Numbered from the stretch's first letter, positions 26,587-35,222 are shown. The stretch is DNA of 64,000 nt from Arthrobacter mangrovi (GCF_026011795.1 NZ_BRVS01000003.1:109546-173545); one strand, 5' to 3'. The notes: generated by a model from the sequence alone, not told the origin. Made by a program: numbers and translations.

Positions 26587-26949
26587 ATGTCTGCTCAGCT
26601 CGCCCCGCACGCTTTGTCCGGCACGACGCCCGCGCTGCGGCTTACCCGCCGCGGCCGCCTGGTGCTCATCGGATTGCCCCTGATGCTTGGCGCGGCCGTC
26701 CTGCTGACCCTGATCGGCTTCTTCACGGCACCGGCCCTGGCGAGCTCGGGGCCCGGCCTCGGCCCCGGCCGCACGGTGGCGGTTGCCGTCGGCCCCGGCC
26801 AGACACTCTGGGATGTGGCCGTGCTGGCAGCGCCGGACCGCCACCCGCATGATGTCATTGCCGAGATCCAGCAGCTGAACAACCTGCCGGACTCCGTCGT
26901 CCGTGCCGGGCAGCGGCTGTTCGTCCCGCTGGGTGATGAGGAACTGTAA
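26587..26949 (+). CDS. LysM-domain membrane protein, likely SOS-induced cell-division suppressor
   Basis: A 120-residue protein with a basic N terminus, one hydrophobic segment (LVLIGLPLMLGAAVLLTLIGFF, about residues 28-50), and an extracellular LysM domain (VAVAVGPGQTLWDVAVLAAPD, then IQQLNNLPDSVVRAGQRLFVP). Its layout and position divergent from lexA match YneA of Bacillus and Rv2719c of Mycobacterium tuberculosis, which block division or modify cell wall during SOS. A strong LexA box sits just upstream. GGGAAGG lies eight bases before the ATG. The function is inferred from synteny and regulation; LysM itself binds peptidoglycan. Confidence 0.85.
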   Translation: MSAQLAPHALSGTTPALRLTRRGRLVLIGLPLMLGAAVLLTLIGFFTAPALASSGPGLGPGRTVAVAVGPGQTLWDVAVLAAPDRHPHDVIAEIQQLNNLPDSVVRAGQRLFVPLGDEEL

Positions 26950-26957
26950 TAAGAGCC

Positions 26958-26997
26958 GCTCCGGCAGGCCCGATTCCTGCCCCGGGCCCGCCGGAGC
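26958..26997 (+). terminator. Hairpin between LysM gene and hisC
   Basis: GCTCCGGC (26958-26965) pairs perfectly with GCCGGAGC (26990-26997); an alternative inner stem GGCAGG/CCTGCC (26963-26968, 26976-26981) competes. There is no long T-run, so termination would be partial. It abuts the hisC -10. Confidence 0.45.
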
Positions 26998-26998
26998 T

Positions 26999-27004
26999 TA
27001 AGCT
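26999..27004 (+). promoter_or_regulatory. -10 element placing hisC TSS at its start codon
   Basis: TAAGCT ends six bases before the hisC GTG and no Shine-Dalgarno site is present. This is probably the promoter of the his cluster, read from a leaderless start. Confidence 0.5.
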
Positions 27005-27010
27005 GGTCAG

Positions 27011-28105
27011 GTGAACGACCAGCTGGATCTACTCAACCGACTGCCCCTGCGTGACAATTTGCGCGGCCTGGCTCCATACGGAGCTCCGCAACTCGACGTT
27101 CCCGTGCTCCTCAACGTCAACGAGAATACGCATGGACTGCCCCAGGAGGTTGCGGACGCGATTGCGGCGCGCGTCAAGTCGGCGGTGGCGGGCCTGAACC
27201 GTTACCCGGACCGTGAGTTCACGGAGCTGCGGGAGGCACTGGCCAAGTACCTCGGGCATGGGCTTTCCGCCGGGAACATGTGGGCCGCCAACGGATCCAA
27301 TGAGGTGCTGCAGCAGATCCTGCAGGCCTTCGGTGGCCCGGGCCGGCGGCTGCTGAGTTTTCCACCGACTTACTCGATGTATCCCCTCCTGGCCAGCGGC
27401 ACGGACACGGAGTACGTCACTGCCCGCCGCGGTGCCGACTTCGGGCTGACTGCCGACCAGGCAGCCAAGGCTGTCCGCGATACCGCCGCCAACATCGTCG
27501 TCCTGTGTTCGCCGAACAATCCGACCGGAACCGCGCTCGGTCTCGATGTCGTCGAAGCTGTCTACGAAGCAGGCGAAGCGAGCCAGGCGATCATCATCGT
27601 CGATGAGGCGTATGCGGAATTTGCCCATGTCGGGACGGACAGTGCACTGACACTGCTGCCGGGCAGGGAACGGCTGATCGTTTCGCGGACGATGAGCAAG
27701 GCCTTCGCCCTCGCCGGCGCCCGCGTGGGCTATCTTGCGGCAGCTCCCCAGATTACGGATGCCCTCCGGCTGGTGCGGCTCCCTTACCACCTCTCGGCCG
27801 TCACCCAGGCGACGGCGTTGGCGGCTCTCGACCATGCCGACGCACTGCTTGCCAATGTCGAAGAGATCAAGAGCCAGCGGGACCGCATCGTCAACGAGCT
27901 GACGTCGCTCGGCCTGCAGCCGGCCCCGTCGGACTCGAACTTCGTTTTCTTTGGAGGTTTGAAGGACCCGCACAAGGTCTGGCAGGGGTTGCTGGATGCC
28001 GGCGTGCTGATCCGCGATGTCGGCATCGCCGGACACCTGCGGGTCACCGCCGGCACCGAGGCCGAGACCACCGCCTTCCTGGACCGGCTGCGGGAACTGC
28101 TCTGA
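27011..28105 (+). CDS. hisC: Histidinol-phosphate aminotransferase HisC
   Basis: A 364-residue class II PLP aminotransferase of histidine synthesis. NENTHGLP near residue 36 is the HisC substrate region, AANGSNEVLQQIL near 95 and CSPNNPTGTALG near 165 bind PLP, VDEAYAEFA near 198 has the cofactor Asp and Tyr, and SRTMSKAFALAGARVGY near 226 carries the Schiff-base Lys. The GTG start follows a -10 by six bases. hisB begins 75 bases after the stop with its own AAAGGA ribosome site. Confidence 0.95.
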   Translation: MNDQLDLLNRLPLRDNLRGLAPYGAPQLDVPVLLNVNENTHGLPQEVADAIAARVKSAVAGLNRYPDREFTELREALAKYLGHGLSAGNMWAANGSNEVLQQILQAFGGPGRRLLSFPPTYSMYPLLASGTDTEYVTARRGADFGLTADQAAKAVRDTAANIVVLCSPNNPTGTALGLDVVEAVYEAGEASQAIIIVDEAYAEFAHVGTDSALTLLPGRERLIVSRTMSKAFALAGARVGYLAAAPQITDALRLVRLPYHLSAVTQATALAALDHADALLANVEEIKSQRDRIVNELTSLGLQPAPSDSNFVFFGGLKDPHKVWQGLLDAGVLIRDVGIAGHLRVTAGTEAETTAFLDRLRELL

Positions 28106-28180
28106 GCTTCGGTCTTCTAGACTGATAGGTGCGGGTTCCCTGCGGACCCGCAATGACCACTTTTGCCACAAAGGAATTCC

Positions 28181-28801
28181 ATGACCGCGGATATCGCCAC
28201 CACTGCACGCACAGCACGCCTCGAACGCACCACCAGCGAGTCGTCGGTGCTGGTTGAGCTGAACCTGGACGGCACGGGTCAGTCCGATATCAGCACCACC
28301 GTCCCGTTCTACGACCATATGCTCACGGCCCTCTCGAAGCACTCGCTGATCGACCTGACCGTGAAGGCCTCGGGGGACACGCACATCGACGCCCACCACA
28401 CCGTCGAGGACGTCGCCATCACGCTCGGCGAAGTCCTGAAGAGCGCGCTGGGCAACAAGGCCGGGATCCGGCGTTTCGGCGAAGCCACCGTCCCGCTGGA
28501 CGAGGCCATCGCCAATGCCGTGGTCGACATCTCGGGCCGACCCTACCTCGTCCACGACGGTGAACCGGCCGGCCAGGAATACCACCTGATCGGCGGGCAC
28601 TTCACCGGTTCGCTGACCCGCCACGTCTTCGAGGCGATCACGCTGCACGCGCAGATCTGCCTGCACATGCGGGTGCTCGGCGGCCGGGACCCGCACCACA
28701 TCGTGGAGGCACAGTTCAAGGCCTTCGCCCGCGCCCTGCGCGCCGCCGTGGAGCCGGATCCGCGCGTCGAGGGCATTCCGTCGACCAAGGGAGCGCTCTG
28801 A
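28181..28801 (+). CDS. hisB: Imidazoleglycerol-phosphate dehydratase HisB
   Basis: A 206-residue Mn-dependent dehydratase. It has the family's paired metal motifs: [13 protein letters not shown] near residue 45, then [15 protein letters not shown] near 65, [14 protein letters not shown] near 143, and [19 protein letters not shown] near 168. It is the monofunctional actinobacterial form, without the phosphatase domain of E. coli HisB. The ATG at 28181 has an AAAGGA site nearby. hisH starts two bases after the stop. Confidence 0.96.
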   Translation: MTADIATTARTARLERTTSESSVLVELNLDGTGQSDISTTVPFYDHMLTALSKHSLIDLTVKASGDTHIDAHHTVEDVAITLGEVLKSALGNKAGIRRFGEATVPLDEAIANAVVDISGRPYLVHDGEPAGQEYHLIGGHFTGSLTRHVFEAITLHAQICLHMRVLGGRDPHHIVEAQFKAFARALRAAVEPDPRVEGIPSTKGAL

Positions 28802-28803
28802 TC

Positions 28804-29439
28804 ATGGGGCCAAAGGTGACCGTACTGGACTACGGGTCGGGCAACATCCGGTCGGCGGTCCGGGCGCTCGAGCATGTCGGCGCCGAGGTGACCCTCAGCC
28901 ACGATTCGAAGGCAGTCCTCGAAGCCGACGGCCTGGTCGTGCCCGGTGTCGGGGCCTTTGCCACCGTAATGGAGGGCCTCAAGTCCGTCGACGCCATCCG
29001 CTGGATCGGCAGGCGCGTCGCCGGCAGCCGGCCGGTCCTGGGGATCTGCGTCGGACTGCAGGTGATGTTCGAGGCCGGCGTCGAGCACGGCGTGAGGACC
29101 GAAGGCATCGGTGAATGGCCGGGCACCGTCGAGCGACTGGCCGCCGAGGTCGTCCCGCACATGGGGTGGAACACCGTCCAGCCTCCTGAAGGCAGCCAGT
29201 TGTTTGCCGGGATCGAAGACGAGCGGTTCTACTTCGTGCATTCCTACGGCGTCCAGCGCTGGGACTTCGATGTGAACCAGCCGGCCATGACTCCTCCCAT
29301 GGTCACGTGGTCCGATCACGGCGGTCCCTTCATTGCCGCCGTCGAGAACGGTCCGCTGAGCGCGACCCAGTTCCACCCCGAGAAGTCCGGGGACGCGGGC
29401 GCCGCCCTGCTGCAAAACTGGCTTCGGACCTTGGGCTGA
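28804..29439 (+). CDS. hisH: Imidazole glycerol phosphate synthase glutaminase subunit HisH
   Basis: A 211-residue class I glutamine amidotransferase that feeds ammonia to HisF. The catalytic triad is visible: Cys in [12 protein letters not shown] near residue 81, and His and Glu in [11 protein letters not shown] near 190. [15 protein letters not shown] opens the protein and FYFVHSYG near 141 is conserved. The partner hisF is not in this window. It is followed eight bases later by a small membrane protein gene. Confidence 0.96.
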   Translation: MGPKVTVLDYGSGNIRSAVRALEHVGAEVTLSHDSKAVLEADGLVVPGVGAFATVMEGLKSVDAIRWIGRRVAGSRPVLGICVGLQVMFEAGVEHGVRTEGIGEWPGTVERLAAEVVPHMGWNTVQPPEGSQLFAGIEDERFYFVHSYGVQRWDFDVNQPAMTPPMVTWSDHGGPFIAAVENGPLSATQFHPEKSGDAGAALLQNWLRTLG

Positions 29440-29446
29440 CCCGCGC

Positions 29447-29608
29447 ATGTGGAGTGTTGTCCTGATGGGCCTGGCCGGCCTCCTGGCCGGCGGCGCCATT
29501 GCCTTCCGCGGCCAGCAGGCGCCGAAATGGCTGATCATCAGCTTCTGGTTCCTGGCGGCTATGGCACTGGTGGCCGCATACCTGCTTACCCTCGGCCCGG
29601 CCGAGTAA
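29447..29608 (+). CDS. 53-residue two-pass membrane protein inside the his cluster
   Basis: Read from ATG 29447 to TAA at 29606-29608. It has two hydrophobic segments (VVLMGLAGLLAGGAIAF, residues 4-20, and LIISFWFLAAMALVAAYLLTL, residues 29-49) joined by a short polar turn RGQQAPKW. It starts eight bases after the hisH stop and ends 33 bases before priA, in the same orientation, so it is almost certainly co-transcribed. The third-position GC bias and clean membrane pattern support a real gene. I know no function; many automatic annotations would miss it. Confidence 0.7.
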   Translation: MWSVVLMGLAGLLAGGAIAFRGQQAPKWLIISFWFLAAMALVAAYLLTLGPAE

Positions 29609-29641
29609 TTCCTTCGATTAGTTCAGAAAGCGGATTCCCCT

Positions 29642-30385
29642 ATGACGACGCAAGATGCCCCGATTCTCGAACTGCTGCCCGCCGTGGACGTCGCCGACGG
29701 CCAGGCCGTGCGGCTCGTGCAGGGCGAGGCCGGCAGCGAGACAAGCTACGGTGATCCGCTGGACGCGGCCCTGGCCTGGCAGAACGACGGCGCCGAGTGG
29801 GTCCATCTGGTGGACCTCGACGCGGCCTTCGGGCGGGGCTCCAATATCGAGCTGCTGCAACGCGTGGTGCGGGAACTGAACATCAAGGTTGAACTGTCTG
29901 GCGGCATCCGTGACGACGCATCGCTGGACCGTGCGCTGGAGCTGGGTGCTGCCCGGGTCAACCTCGGGACCGCAGCGCTGGAGAACCCGGAGTGGACGGC
30001 CAAGGCGATCGAACGCTACGGCGACGCCATTGCCGTCGGACTCGATGTTCGGGGCACCACCCTGGCCGCCCGCGGCTGGACCAAGGAGGGCGGCGACCTC
30101 TGGGACGTACTCGCCCGTCTGGAAGACGCCGGCTGCGCACGCTACGTCGTCACTGACGTGACCAAGGACGGCACGCTCCAGGGCCCCAACCTCGACCTGC
30201 TCAAGGAGGTCGCCTCCCGCACGGCCAAGCCGGTCGTTGCCTCCGGCGGCATCTCCAGCCTCGATGACCTGGCCGCCCTGCGCACCCTGGTGCCGCACGG
30301 CGTCGAGGGAGCGATTGTCGGCAAGGCGCTCTACGCCGGCAAGTTCACGCTGCCCCAGGCACTCGATACCGCCGGCCGCCGCTGA
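29642..30385 (+). CDS. priA: Bifunctional HisA/TrpF isomerase PriA
   Basis: A 247-residue TIM-barrel isomerase. Actinobacteria lacking trpF use this HisA-like enzyme for both the histidine (ProFAR) and tryptophan (PRA) isomerisations. The N-terminal catalytic Asp is in [21 protein letters not shown] (about residue 17) and the C-terminal one in [15 protein letters not shown] (about residue 175); [13 protein letters not shown] and [13 protein letters not shown] are the two phosphate loops. I infer dual function from phylogeny, not from diagnostic residues, and no trpF is visible in this window. Confidence 0.92.
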   Translation: MTTQDAPILELLPAVDVADGQAVRLVQGEAGSETSYGDPLDAALAWQNDGAEWVHLVDLDAAFGRGSNIELLQRVVRELNIKVELSGGIRDDASLDRALELGAARVNLGTAALENPEWTAKAIERYGDAIAVGLDVRGTTLAARGWTKEGGDLWDVLARLEDAGCARYVVTDVTKDGTLQGPNLDLLKEVASRTAKPVVASGGISSLDDLAALRTLVPHGVEGAIVGKALYAGKFTLPQALDTAGRR

Positions 30386-30388
30386 GCC

Positions 30389-31267
30389 TTGGCCGAGAAG
30401 AGGGAGCTGCCCGGCCATATTGCCGCCGCACTGGCCGGTGCTGGCGGCGCGGCGGATTCGGCAGGCAGGCCGTGGAGCGGCCGCGACCTGAGCGGGCCGG
30501 GCAATCCGCTGCACAATTTCAACGAGGACGACGGCGGCGCCGACCAGGGCTATCTGAAGGCGGTCGCGGCGCTGGGCGACGGCACCGGCGGAGAACCACA
30601 GGTGCTGCAGGCACTGGCATCGGCCCGCGTCTTCGTTCCGATCGTGGCGCAGCTCGGCGAGGAGGCAGCCGGAGCCGGCGGTCTCGCCGCCGACAAGCAG
30701 GCGGACATGGCTCTGGTCACCCTGCAGGCGCCCGACGGACGCCGGGCGCTGCCGGTGTTCACCTCGACGTCCGCCCTGGAGGCATGGCATGCCGAGGCCC
30801 GGCCCGTGGCCGTCTACGCCGCCCGGGCCGCGCTGTCGGCAGTGGCGGAAAAGGCCCAGCTGCTGGTCGTGGACCCGGGCTCCGAGGTGACTTTCGTGGT
30901 GCGCCGGCCGGGCCTCTGGGCGCTGGCCCGGCAGCAGGAATGGGTGCCCTCCTATGCCGATCCTTCGCTGGCGGACCTCGTCGCCGAGGCGGTCGGGGGA
31001 GAGCCGGACGTTCTGCGCACCGCCTTGGCCCCCGGCAGCGGCATCGCCTCCAGGACAGCCTCGGGGCGCATCCTTGCAGGCGGGGGACCGGGTCCGGAGC
31101 TGCGGTTGGTCCTGGCCGCCCGGGACGGCCTAAGCCAGGCGGAACTGCAGGGACTGGCCCAGCGGCTGCAAGGCCGGCTGGGCGCGTCCAAGGACTTTGC
31201 CGAGCGGGTGGATTCGCTGGAGATCAGCTTTGTCCGGGACACGGCCGGCAGGCATGCCGGGCCCTAG
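30389..31267 (+). CDS. SseB-family protein
   Basis: A 292-residue protein read from a TTG three bases after priA. The central part (AARVFVPIVAQLG-like strand, DMALVTLQAPDGRRALPVFTSTSALEAWHAEARPV, then AEKAQLLVVDPGSEVTFVVRRPGLWALA) matches the SseB N-terminal domain, a fold found in many actinobacterial proteins of unknown role. The last 90 residues are less conserved. Its place after hisA is common in Arthrobacter-like genomes. A strong terminator follows. No function is assigned. Confidence 0.8.
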   Translation: MAEKRELPGHIAAALAGAGGAADSAGRPWSGRDLSGPGNPLHNFNEDDGGADQGYLKAVAALGDGTGGEPQVLQALASARVFVPIVAQLGEEAAGAGGLAADKQADMALVTLQAPDGRRALPVFTSTSALEAWHAEARPVAVYAARAALSAVAEKAQLLVVDPGSEVTFVVRRPGLWALARQQEWVPSYADPSLADLVAEAVGGEPDVLRTALAPGSGIASRTASGRILAGGGPGPELRLVLAARDGLSQAELQGLAQRLQGRLGASKDFAERVDSLEISFVRDTAGRHAGP

Positions 31268-31373
31268 GTGTAGTTCTCACCTAGGGCGCAGGCGGCGGAA
31301 GGACCTGGATCTGCTAGGCCGGCTGGGTCCCTCCGGAAGGGCTGCGGCTGACGGGCCGTGCCCGCGGGCAGCG

Positions 31374-31405
31374 AAAAGGCGCCGGAGCTGTGCCCGGCGC
31401 CTTTT
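31374..31405. terminator. Bidirectional terminator between sseB-like and DUF1844 genes
   Basis: AAAAGGCGCCGG (31374-31385) and CCGGCGCCTTTT (31394-31405) form a perfect 12-bp stem with an eight-base loop and T-runs on both strands, serving both convergent genes. Confidence 0.85.
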
Positions 31406-31425
31406 CGTGGAAGGTAATGCGCTTT

Positions 31426-31842
31426 TCAGTTGACCGGCCCGGTGAACTTTTCTCCGGGACCCTGGCCAGGAGCATCGGGGAGCACCGATGCTTCACGGAA
31501 CGCCAGCTGCAATGAGCGCAGACCGTCGCGCAAGGGGCCGGCGTGCTGGCTGCCAATTTCCGGCGCCGCGGCGGTGACGAACCCGGCCAGCGCGGTGATC
31601 AGCTTGCGGGCTTCGTCAAGGTCCTTCAGCTGCTCGGCGTCCTCGCCCGCCGCCAGCCCGCACTTGACTGCCGCGGCGCTCATGAGGTGGACGGCCGCCG
31701 TCGTAATGACTTCCACTGCGGGTACTTCCGCGATGTCCCGCATCTGCGCAAGGACTTCCTGGTCCTGGCCGGCATTCTCCGGGCCGTCGAACGAGTGGCG
31801 GTGGCCGGCATCGGGGGCAGGATTGTTATCTGGGGTGCTCAT
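31426..31842 (-). CDS. DUF1844 domain protein
   Basis: A 138-residue mostly helical protein. The core (AVEVITTAAVHLMSAAAVKCGLA, then DLDEARKLITALAGFVTAAAPEIG and PLRDGLRSLQLAFREAS) matches DUF1844, a small actinobacterial family commonly found beside infC. The ATG at 31842 (MSTPDNN) is preferred over an open upstream extension; AAGCTT six bases upstream on the minus strand could be its -10. The N-terminal 30 residues are polar and His-rich. Function unknown. Confidence 0.85.
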   Translation of the reverse strand: MSTPDNNPAPDAGHRHSFDGPENAGQDQEVLAQMRDIAEVPAVEVITTAAVHLMSAAAVKCGLAAGEDAEQLKDLDEARKLITALAGFVTAAAPEIGSQHAGPLRDGLRSLQLAFREASVLPDAPGQGPGEKFTGPVN

Positions 31843-31852
31843 ACTGGTAAGC

Positions 31853-31881
31853 TTGGCACAGACCAATTGATTCCTGTTATT
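31853..31881 (+). promoter_or_regulatory. Promoter of the infC-rpmI-rplT operon
   Basis: TTGGCA (31853-31858), a 17-base spacer and GTTATT (31876-31881) form a near-consensus promoter divergent from the DUF1844 gene. The transcript would have a leader of about 250 bases before infC. Confidence 0.5.
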
Positions 31882-31997
31882 TTCGTGCCCGAGGGCACAC
31901 CGGGTTTCCGGAAGGAATAACGGATCAATCTGCAAGCGGATTCGTCTCCCACCTGTCGGCATGGATTATCCACAGCTGCCGGGTTCCCGGTCGGTAT

Positions 31998-32135
31998 TCA
32001 GTCCCCGTTGGGGATTGATGCGCGCAGTCCCTTGGGGGCCGCGCCGAACGCCGGCATCCGAGGCCTCCGATTGCGCACGCAGTAGGGGGCCTTCTCCTGT
32101 TGCGGGGCGGTCACCGTGACCACAACAATCAGGAG
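31998..32135 (+). promoter_or_regulatory. Structured infC leader with ribosome site
   Basis: A long hairpin TCAGTCCCC/GGGGATTGA lies at 31998-32018. A second one just before the ribosome site combines TGTTG/CAACA (32098-32102, 32123-32127) with the near-palindrome GGTCACcGTGACC (32109-32121). AGGAG at 32131-32135 is the Shine-Dalgarno site, six bases before the AUU start. The layout would suit feedback by L20 or IF3, known in other bacteria, but no Rfam match was run. Confidence 0.4.
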
Positions 32136-32141
32136 CCACAC

Positions 32142-33155
32142 ATTAGCGAGCCACGAATCAATGATCGGATCCGCGTCCCCGAGGTGCGGTTGGTAGGTCC
32201 TGCCGGCGAACAGGTGGGGATCGTCCGTATCGAGGACGCCCTGCGTCTGGCCGCCGAATCGGACCTGGATCTTGTTGAGGTAGCACCGCAGGCCAAGCCT
32301 CCGGTGTGCAAACTCATGGATTTTGGCAAGTACAAGTACGAAGCAGCAGTCAAGGCCCGTGAAGCCCGCAAGAACCAGACCAACACTGTTCTGAAGGAAA
32401 TCCGGTTCCGGCTGAAGATCGACAAGCACGACTACGAGACCAAGCGCGGGCACGCCCTCCGCTTCCTCGGCGCGGGTGACAAGGTCAAGGCCGTGATCCA
32501 GTTCCGCGGGCGCGAACAGCAGCGTCCCGAGATGGGTATCCGGCTGCTGCAGAAGTTCGCGGACGACGTCGCCGAGGTCGGCATCGTCGAGTCCAGTCCC
32601 CGCATCGACGGCCGCAACATGGTCATGGTGATCGGCCCGATCAAGAACAAGGCCGAAGCCAAGGCTGAAGCCCGCCGCGCCACGCAGAAGGCAGAGGCGA
32701 AGGCGGCCAACGCCGCCAAGAAGGAGCGCGTCGACGTTTCCTCCAACCAGGCGCCGATGACGCAGAGCCTGGGTGACCTGTTGCCCGAGGGTCTGGCCAC
32801 GAGCGCGGCGGAGCCGGCGGAGACGCCTTCCGCAGCCGAGGCTGCACCCGCAGCGGCGCCCGAGCCGCAGGTGGAGAAGGCGCCCGAGCCGCAGGTTGAG
32901 CAGGCACCTGAGCCCAAGGCGGAGCCCCGGGTCCAGCAGGAGCCGAAGCCGCAGGAATCGGCTCCCAAGCCGCCCGTCCAGCAGGCACCGAAGCCGCAGG
33001 CCGCACCTGCCCCCAAGGCAGCACCGGCTCCGAAGCCCCAGGCCGCACCGAAGCCTGCGGCGATGCCGAAGCCGCAGGCGCGGCCGAAGCCGATGCCGGG
33101 CCCGGCCAAGCCGTCCGCACCCAAACCTTCCGGTCGCGGCAGCTCCAAGAGCTGA
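32142..33155 (+). CDS. infC: Translation initiation factor IF-3, AUU start, long C-terminal tail
   Basis: Read from ATT at 32142, with AGGAG six bases upstream; the first residues ([17 protein letters not shown], first residue fMet in vivo) align with actinobacterial IF3. Rare AUU starts let IF3 limit its own translation, as known for infC. Residues 1-170 hold both IF3 domains ([16 protein letters not shown] and [20 protein letters not shown]). From about 170 there is a charged Lys/Ala helix, then some 130 residues rich in Ala, Pro, Lys and Gln with repeated PKPQ/APEP units. The total of 337 residues is nearly twice the usual 180. Confidence 0.95.
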   Translation: MSEPRINDRIRVPEVRLVGPAGEQVGIVRIEDALRLAAESDLDLVEVAPQAKPPVCKLMDFGKYKYEAAVKAREARKNQTNTVLKEIRFRLKIDKHDYETKRGHALRFLGAGDKVKAVIQFRGREQQRPEMGIRLLQKFADDVAEVGIVESSPRIDGRNMVMVIGPIKNKAEAKAEARRATQKAEAKAANAAKKERVDVSSNQAPMTQSLGDLLPEGLATSAAEPAETPSAAEAAPAAAPEPQVEKAPEPQVEQAPEPKAEPRVQQEPKPQESAPKPPVQQAPKPQAAPAPKAAPAPKPQAAPKPAAMPKPQARPKPMPGPAKPSAPKPSGRGSSKS

Positions 33156-33291
33156 CGAGAGACCGGGTTCATCTGGCAGTCCGGGAGCACAAAGCTCCCG
33201 GGCTCCGGTAGACATGTCAACCGCGCGTTCCCGCAGGGAGCCGCACGAACCGACGGCCCTGGCCTGAGGATACGTAAGGAGAACGGCAGCT

Positions 33292-33486
33292 ATGCCGAAG
33301 CAGAAGACCCACAGTGGCGCCAAGAAGCGCTTTAAGCTCACCGGCAGCGGCAAGCTCAAGCGGCAGCAGGCCAACCGCCGCCACTACCTGGAGCACAAGC
33401 CCTCCACGCTCACCCGCCGTCTGGCGAGCGACAAGATCGTGGCACCGGCTGATGTGAAGAACATCAAGAAGATGCTGGGCATCTAG
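33292..33486 (+). CDS. rpmI: 50S ribosomal protein L35
   Basis: A 64-residue basic protein with the L35 signature [21 protein letters not shown] and [15 protein letters not shown]. The ATG has an AAGGAGA site upstream. It sits between infC and rplT in the conserved infC-rpmI-rplT order and is expected to be incorporated early into the 50S subunit. Confidence 0.98.
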   Translation: MPKQKTHSGAKKRFKLTGSGKLKRQQANRRHYLEHKPSTLTRRLASDKIVAPADVKNIKKMLGI

Positions 33487-33596
33487 CACACCCCTTTTCC
33501 GACCAGGTTCCGGCCGCAGCTGCCGTTGCCAGTCGTTTCAGCAATTCCGACGCCGGGGACCTGTTCCGGCCGTCCAACACCTAAAGGAGTACGCAC

Positions 33597-34268
33597 GTGG
33601 CACGTGTGAAGCGGGCAGTCAACGCCCATAAGAAGCGCCGGGTAGTTCTTGAGCGCGCGTCCGGTTACCGCGGTCAGCGGTCCCGTCTCTACCGCAAGGC
33701 CAAGGAACAGCTGCTGCACTCGTTCGTGTACAGCTACGGCGACCGCCGCAAGCGGAAGGGCGACTTCCGCCGCCTCTGGATCCAGCGCATCAACGCTGCC
33801 TCGCGCGCCAACGGCCTGACCTACAACCGCCTGATCCAGGGCCTGAAGGCCGCCGAGGTCCAGGTTGACCGCCGCATGCTGGCTGAGCTGGCCGTCTCCG
33901 ACGCCGCCACCTTCGCCGCGCTGGTCCAGATCGCCAAGGACTCCCTGCCCGCCGACACCTCGGCTCCGGCCGAGCGAAAGGCTGCTCCGGCTGCCAAGGC
34001 TGCTCCGGCTGCGAAGGCCGCTCCCGCCGCCGCCACCGCCCCGGTTGCCGCCGAGGGCGAGCTGTCCGGCGCCGTGAAGGCCGTCGACGGCCAGGACGCT
34101 CCCGAGGGCTTTGCCATCAAGGGCAACCAGTCGAAGAAGTACCACGTGCCGGGTTCGACCTGGTACGAGCAGACCACTCCGGTCTACTGGTTCAACACCG
34201 TCGAGGCCGCCAAGGCCGCGGGCTACGAGCCTGCCGGCGGCGAAGCACGCCAGAAGATCGCCGAGTAA
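33597..34268 (+). CDS. rplT: 50S ribosomal protein L20 with extra C-terminal domain
   Basis: A 223-residue protein read from a GTG with AAAGGA upstream. Residues 1-118 are a normal L20 ([52 protein letters not shown]). Residues 119-160 are an Ala/Pro/Lys linker. Residues 170-215 form a compact domain ([20 protein letters not shown], then [18 protein letters not shown]) that resembles the short K-x-Y-H-x-P-G-S module found at the ends of various bacterial surface and nuclease proteins, itself like the Ada metal-binding fold without its cysteines. Usual L20 is about 115-130 residues. Confidence 0.95.
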   Translation: MARVKRAVNAHKKRRVVLERASGYRGQRSRLYRKAKEQLLHSFVYSYGDRRKRKGDFRRLWIQRINAASRANGLTYNRLIQGLKAAEVQVDRRMLAELAVSDAATFAALVQIAKDSLPADTSAPAERKAAPAAKAAPAAKAAPAAATAPVAAEGELSGAVKAVDGQDAPEGFAIKGNQSKKYHVPGSTWYEQTTPVYWFNTVEAAKAAGYEPAGGEARQKIAE

Positions 34269-34301
34269 TTCTGCGAATCAGGCGGCAGCCAGCACTAACG
34301 C

Positions 34302-34307
34302 TATAGT
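34302..34307 (+). promoter_or_regulatory. -10 element placing TrmH-family gene TSS at its start codon
   Basis: TATAGT ends six bases before the ATG at 34314, with no ribosome site, consistent with a leaderless transcript separate from rplT. Confidence 0.5.
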
Positions 34308-34313
34308 CGCTCT

Positions 34314-35222
34314 ATGAGCACTACCGGGCGCCCACCAGCAGTTATGTCCAATCCCCGAGCAGATCGGGTCAAGGACGTGGCGAAGCTGGCTGGGCGTCCC
34401 GCGCGTTTAAAGCGGCGGCAGTTCCTTGCCGAGGGGCCCCAGGCGGTGCGGGAGGCGCTCCTGGCCCACCGCAGCGCAGTGGCCGGGCGGCGGCCTCCCG
34501 TCGTCTCCGAGGTCTACGCTACGGAGTCCTGCCTGGACCGCTATCCCGAATTGGGTGACCTGGCAGCGGAGGCGGACCTGCGGCTGGCGAACGACGACGT
34601 CATCGCGGCCATGTCGGACACCGTCAGCCCGCAGGGCATCCTGGCCGTCTGCCACTACGTGGACCGGCCCTTGGAGGAGGTTCTCGCGGCTCGTCCCAAG
34701 CTGCTTGCCGTCATGGTGCGGGTCCAGGACCCCGGCAACGCGGGAACGGTCCTGCGGGCGGCCGATTCCGCTGGCGCCGATGCTGTCATCCTGATCGGCG
34801 GGAGCGTGGATATTTACAATCCGAAGGCGGTCCGGTCGACCGTGGGTTCCCTCTTCCACCTGCCCGTCGTCACCGGAGCGGACTTCGATGACCTCGTGGA
34901 GCAGCTGAAGGAACAGAGCGTGGCCGTGCTGGCGGCCGACGGCTACGGCGACATCGACCTGGACCGGCTGCAGGATGAGAGCGCCCTTCGCCGCGGCGGA
35001 GGGCTGCCAACCGGAAACGGCAGATCCTCGGGCCCCGCCTTGGAAGGCGAAACGGCCTGGCTCTTCGGCAACGAAGCCCAGGGCCTCTCTGAAGGCGAGC
35101 TGGCCGCCGCCGACTACCGCGTAGCGGTTCCCCTCTACGGCCAGGCCGAGAGCCTGAACGTCGGCACCGCGGCGACGGTCTGCCTTTATGCGTCCGCCCG
35201 GGCCCAGCGCCAGCGGGCCTAG
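34314..35222 (+). CDS. TrmH/SpoU-family RNA 2'-O-methyltransferase
   Basis: A 302-residue SPOUT methyltransferase. The N-terminal substrate-binding domain contains RRQFLAEGPQAVREAL; the three SPOUT motifs are VRVQDPGNAGTVLRAADSAGADAV (about residues 138-161), AWLFGNEAQGLSEGE (about 245-259) and VPLYGQAESLNVGTAATVCLYA (about 270-290) that build the trefoil-knot SAM site. The likely target is a ribose in 23S rRNA, as for neighbours of rplT and pheST in many actinobacteria, but the nucleotide is not predictable here. An insertion of about 20 residues precedes motif 2. Confidence 0.92.
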   Translation: MSTTGRPPAVMSNPRADRVKDVAKLAGRPARLKRRQFLAEGPQAVREALLAHRSAVAGRRPPVVSEVYATESCLDRYPELGDLAAEADLRLANDDVIAAMSDTVSPQGILAVCHYVDRPLEEVLAARPKLLAVMVRVQDPGNAGTVLRAADSAGADAVILIGGSVDIYNPKAVRSTVGSLFHLPVVTGADFDDLVEQLKEQSVAVLAADGYGDIDLDRLQDESALRRGGGLPTGNGRSSGPALEGETAWLFGNEAQGLSEGELAAADYRVAVPLYGQAESLNVGTAATVCLYASARAQRQRA

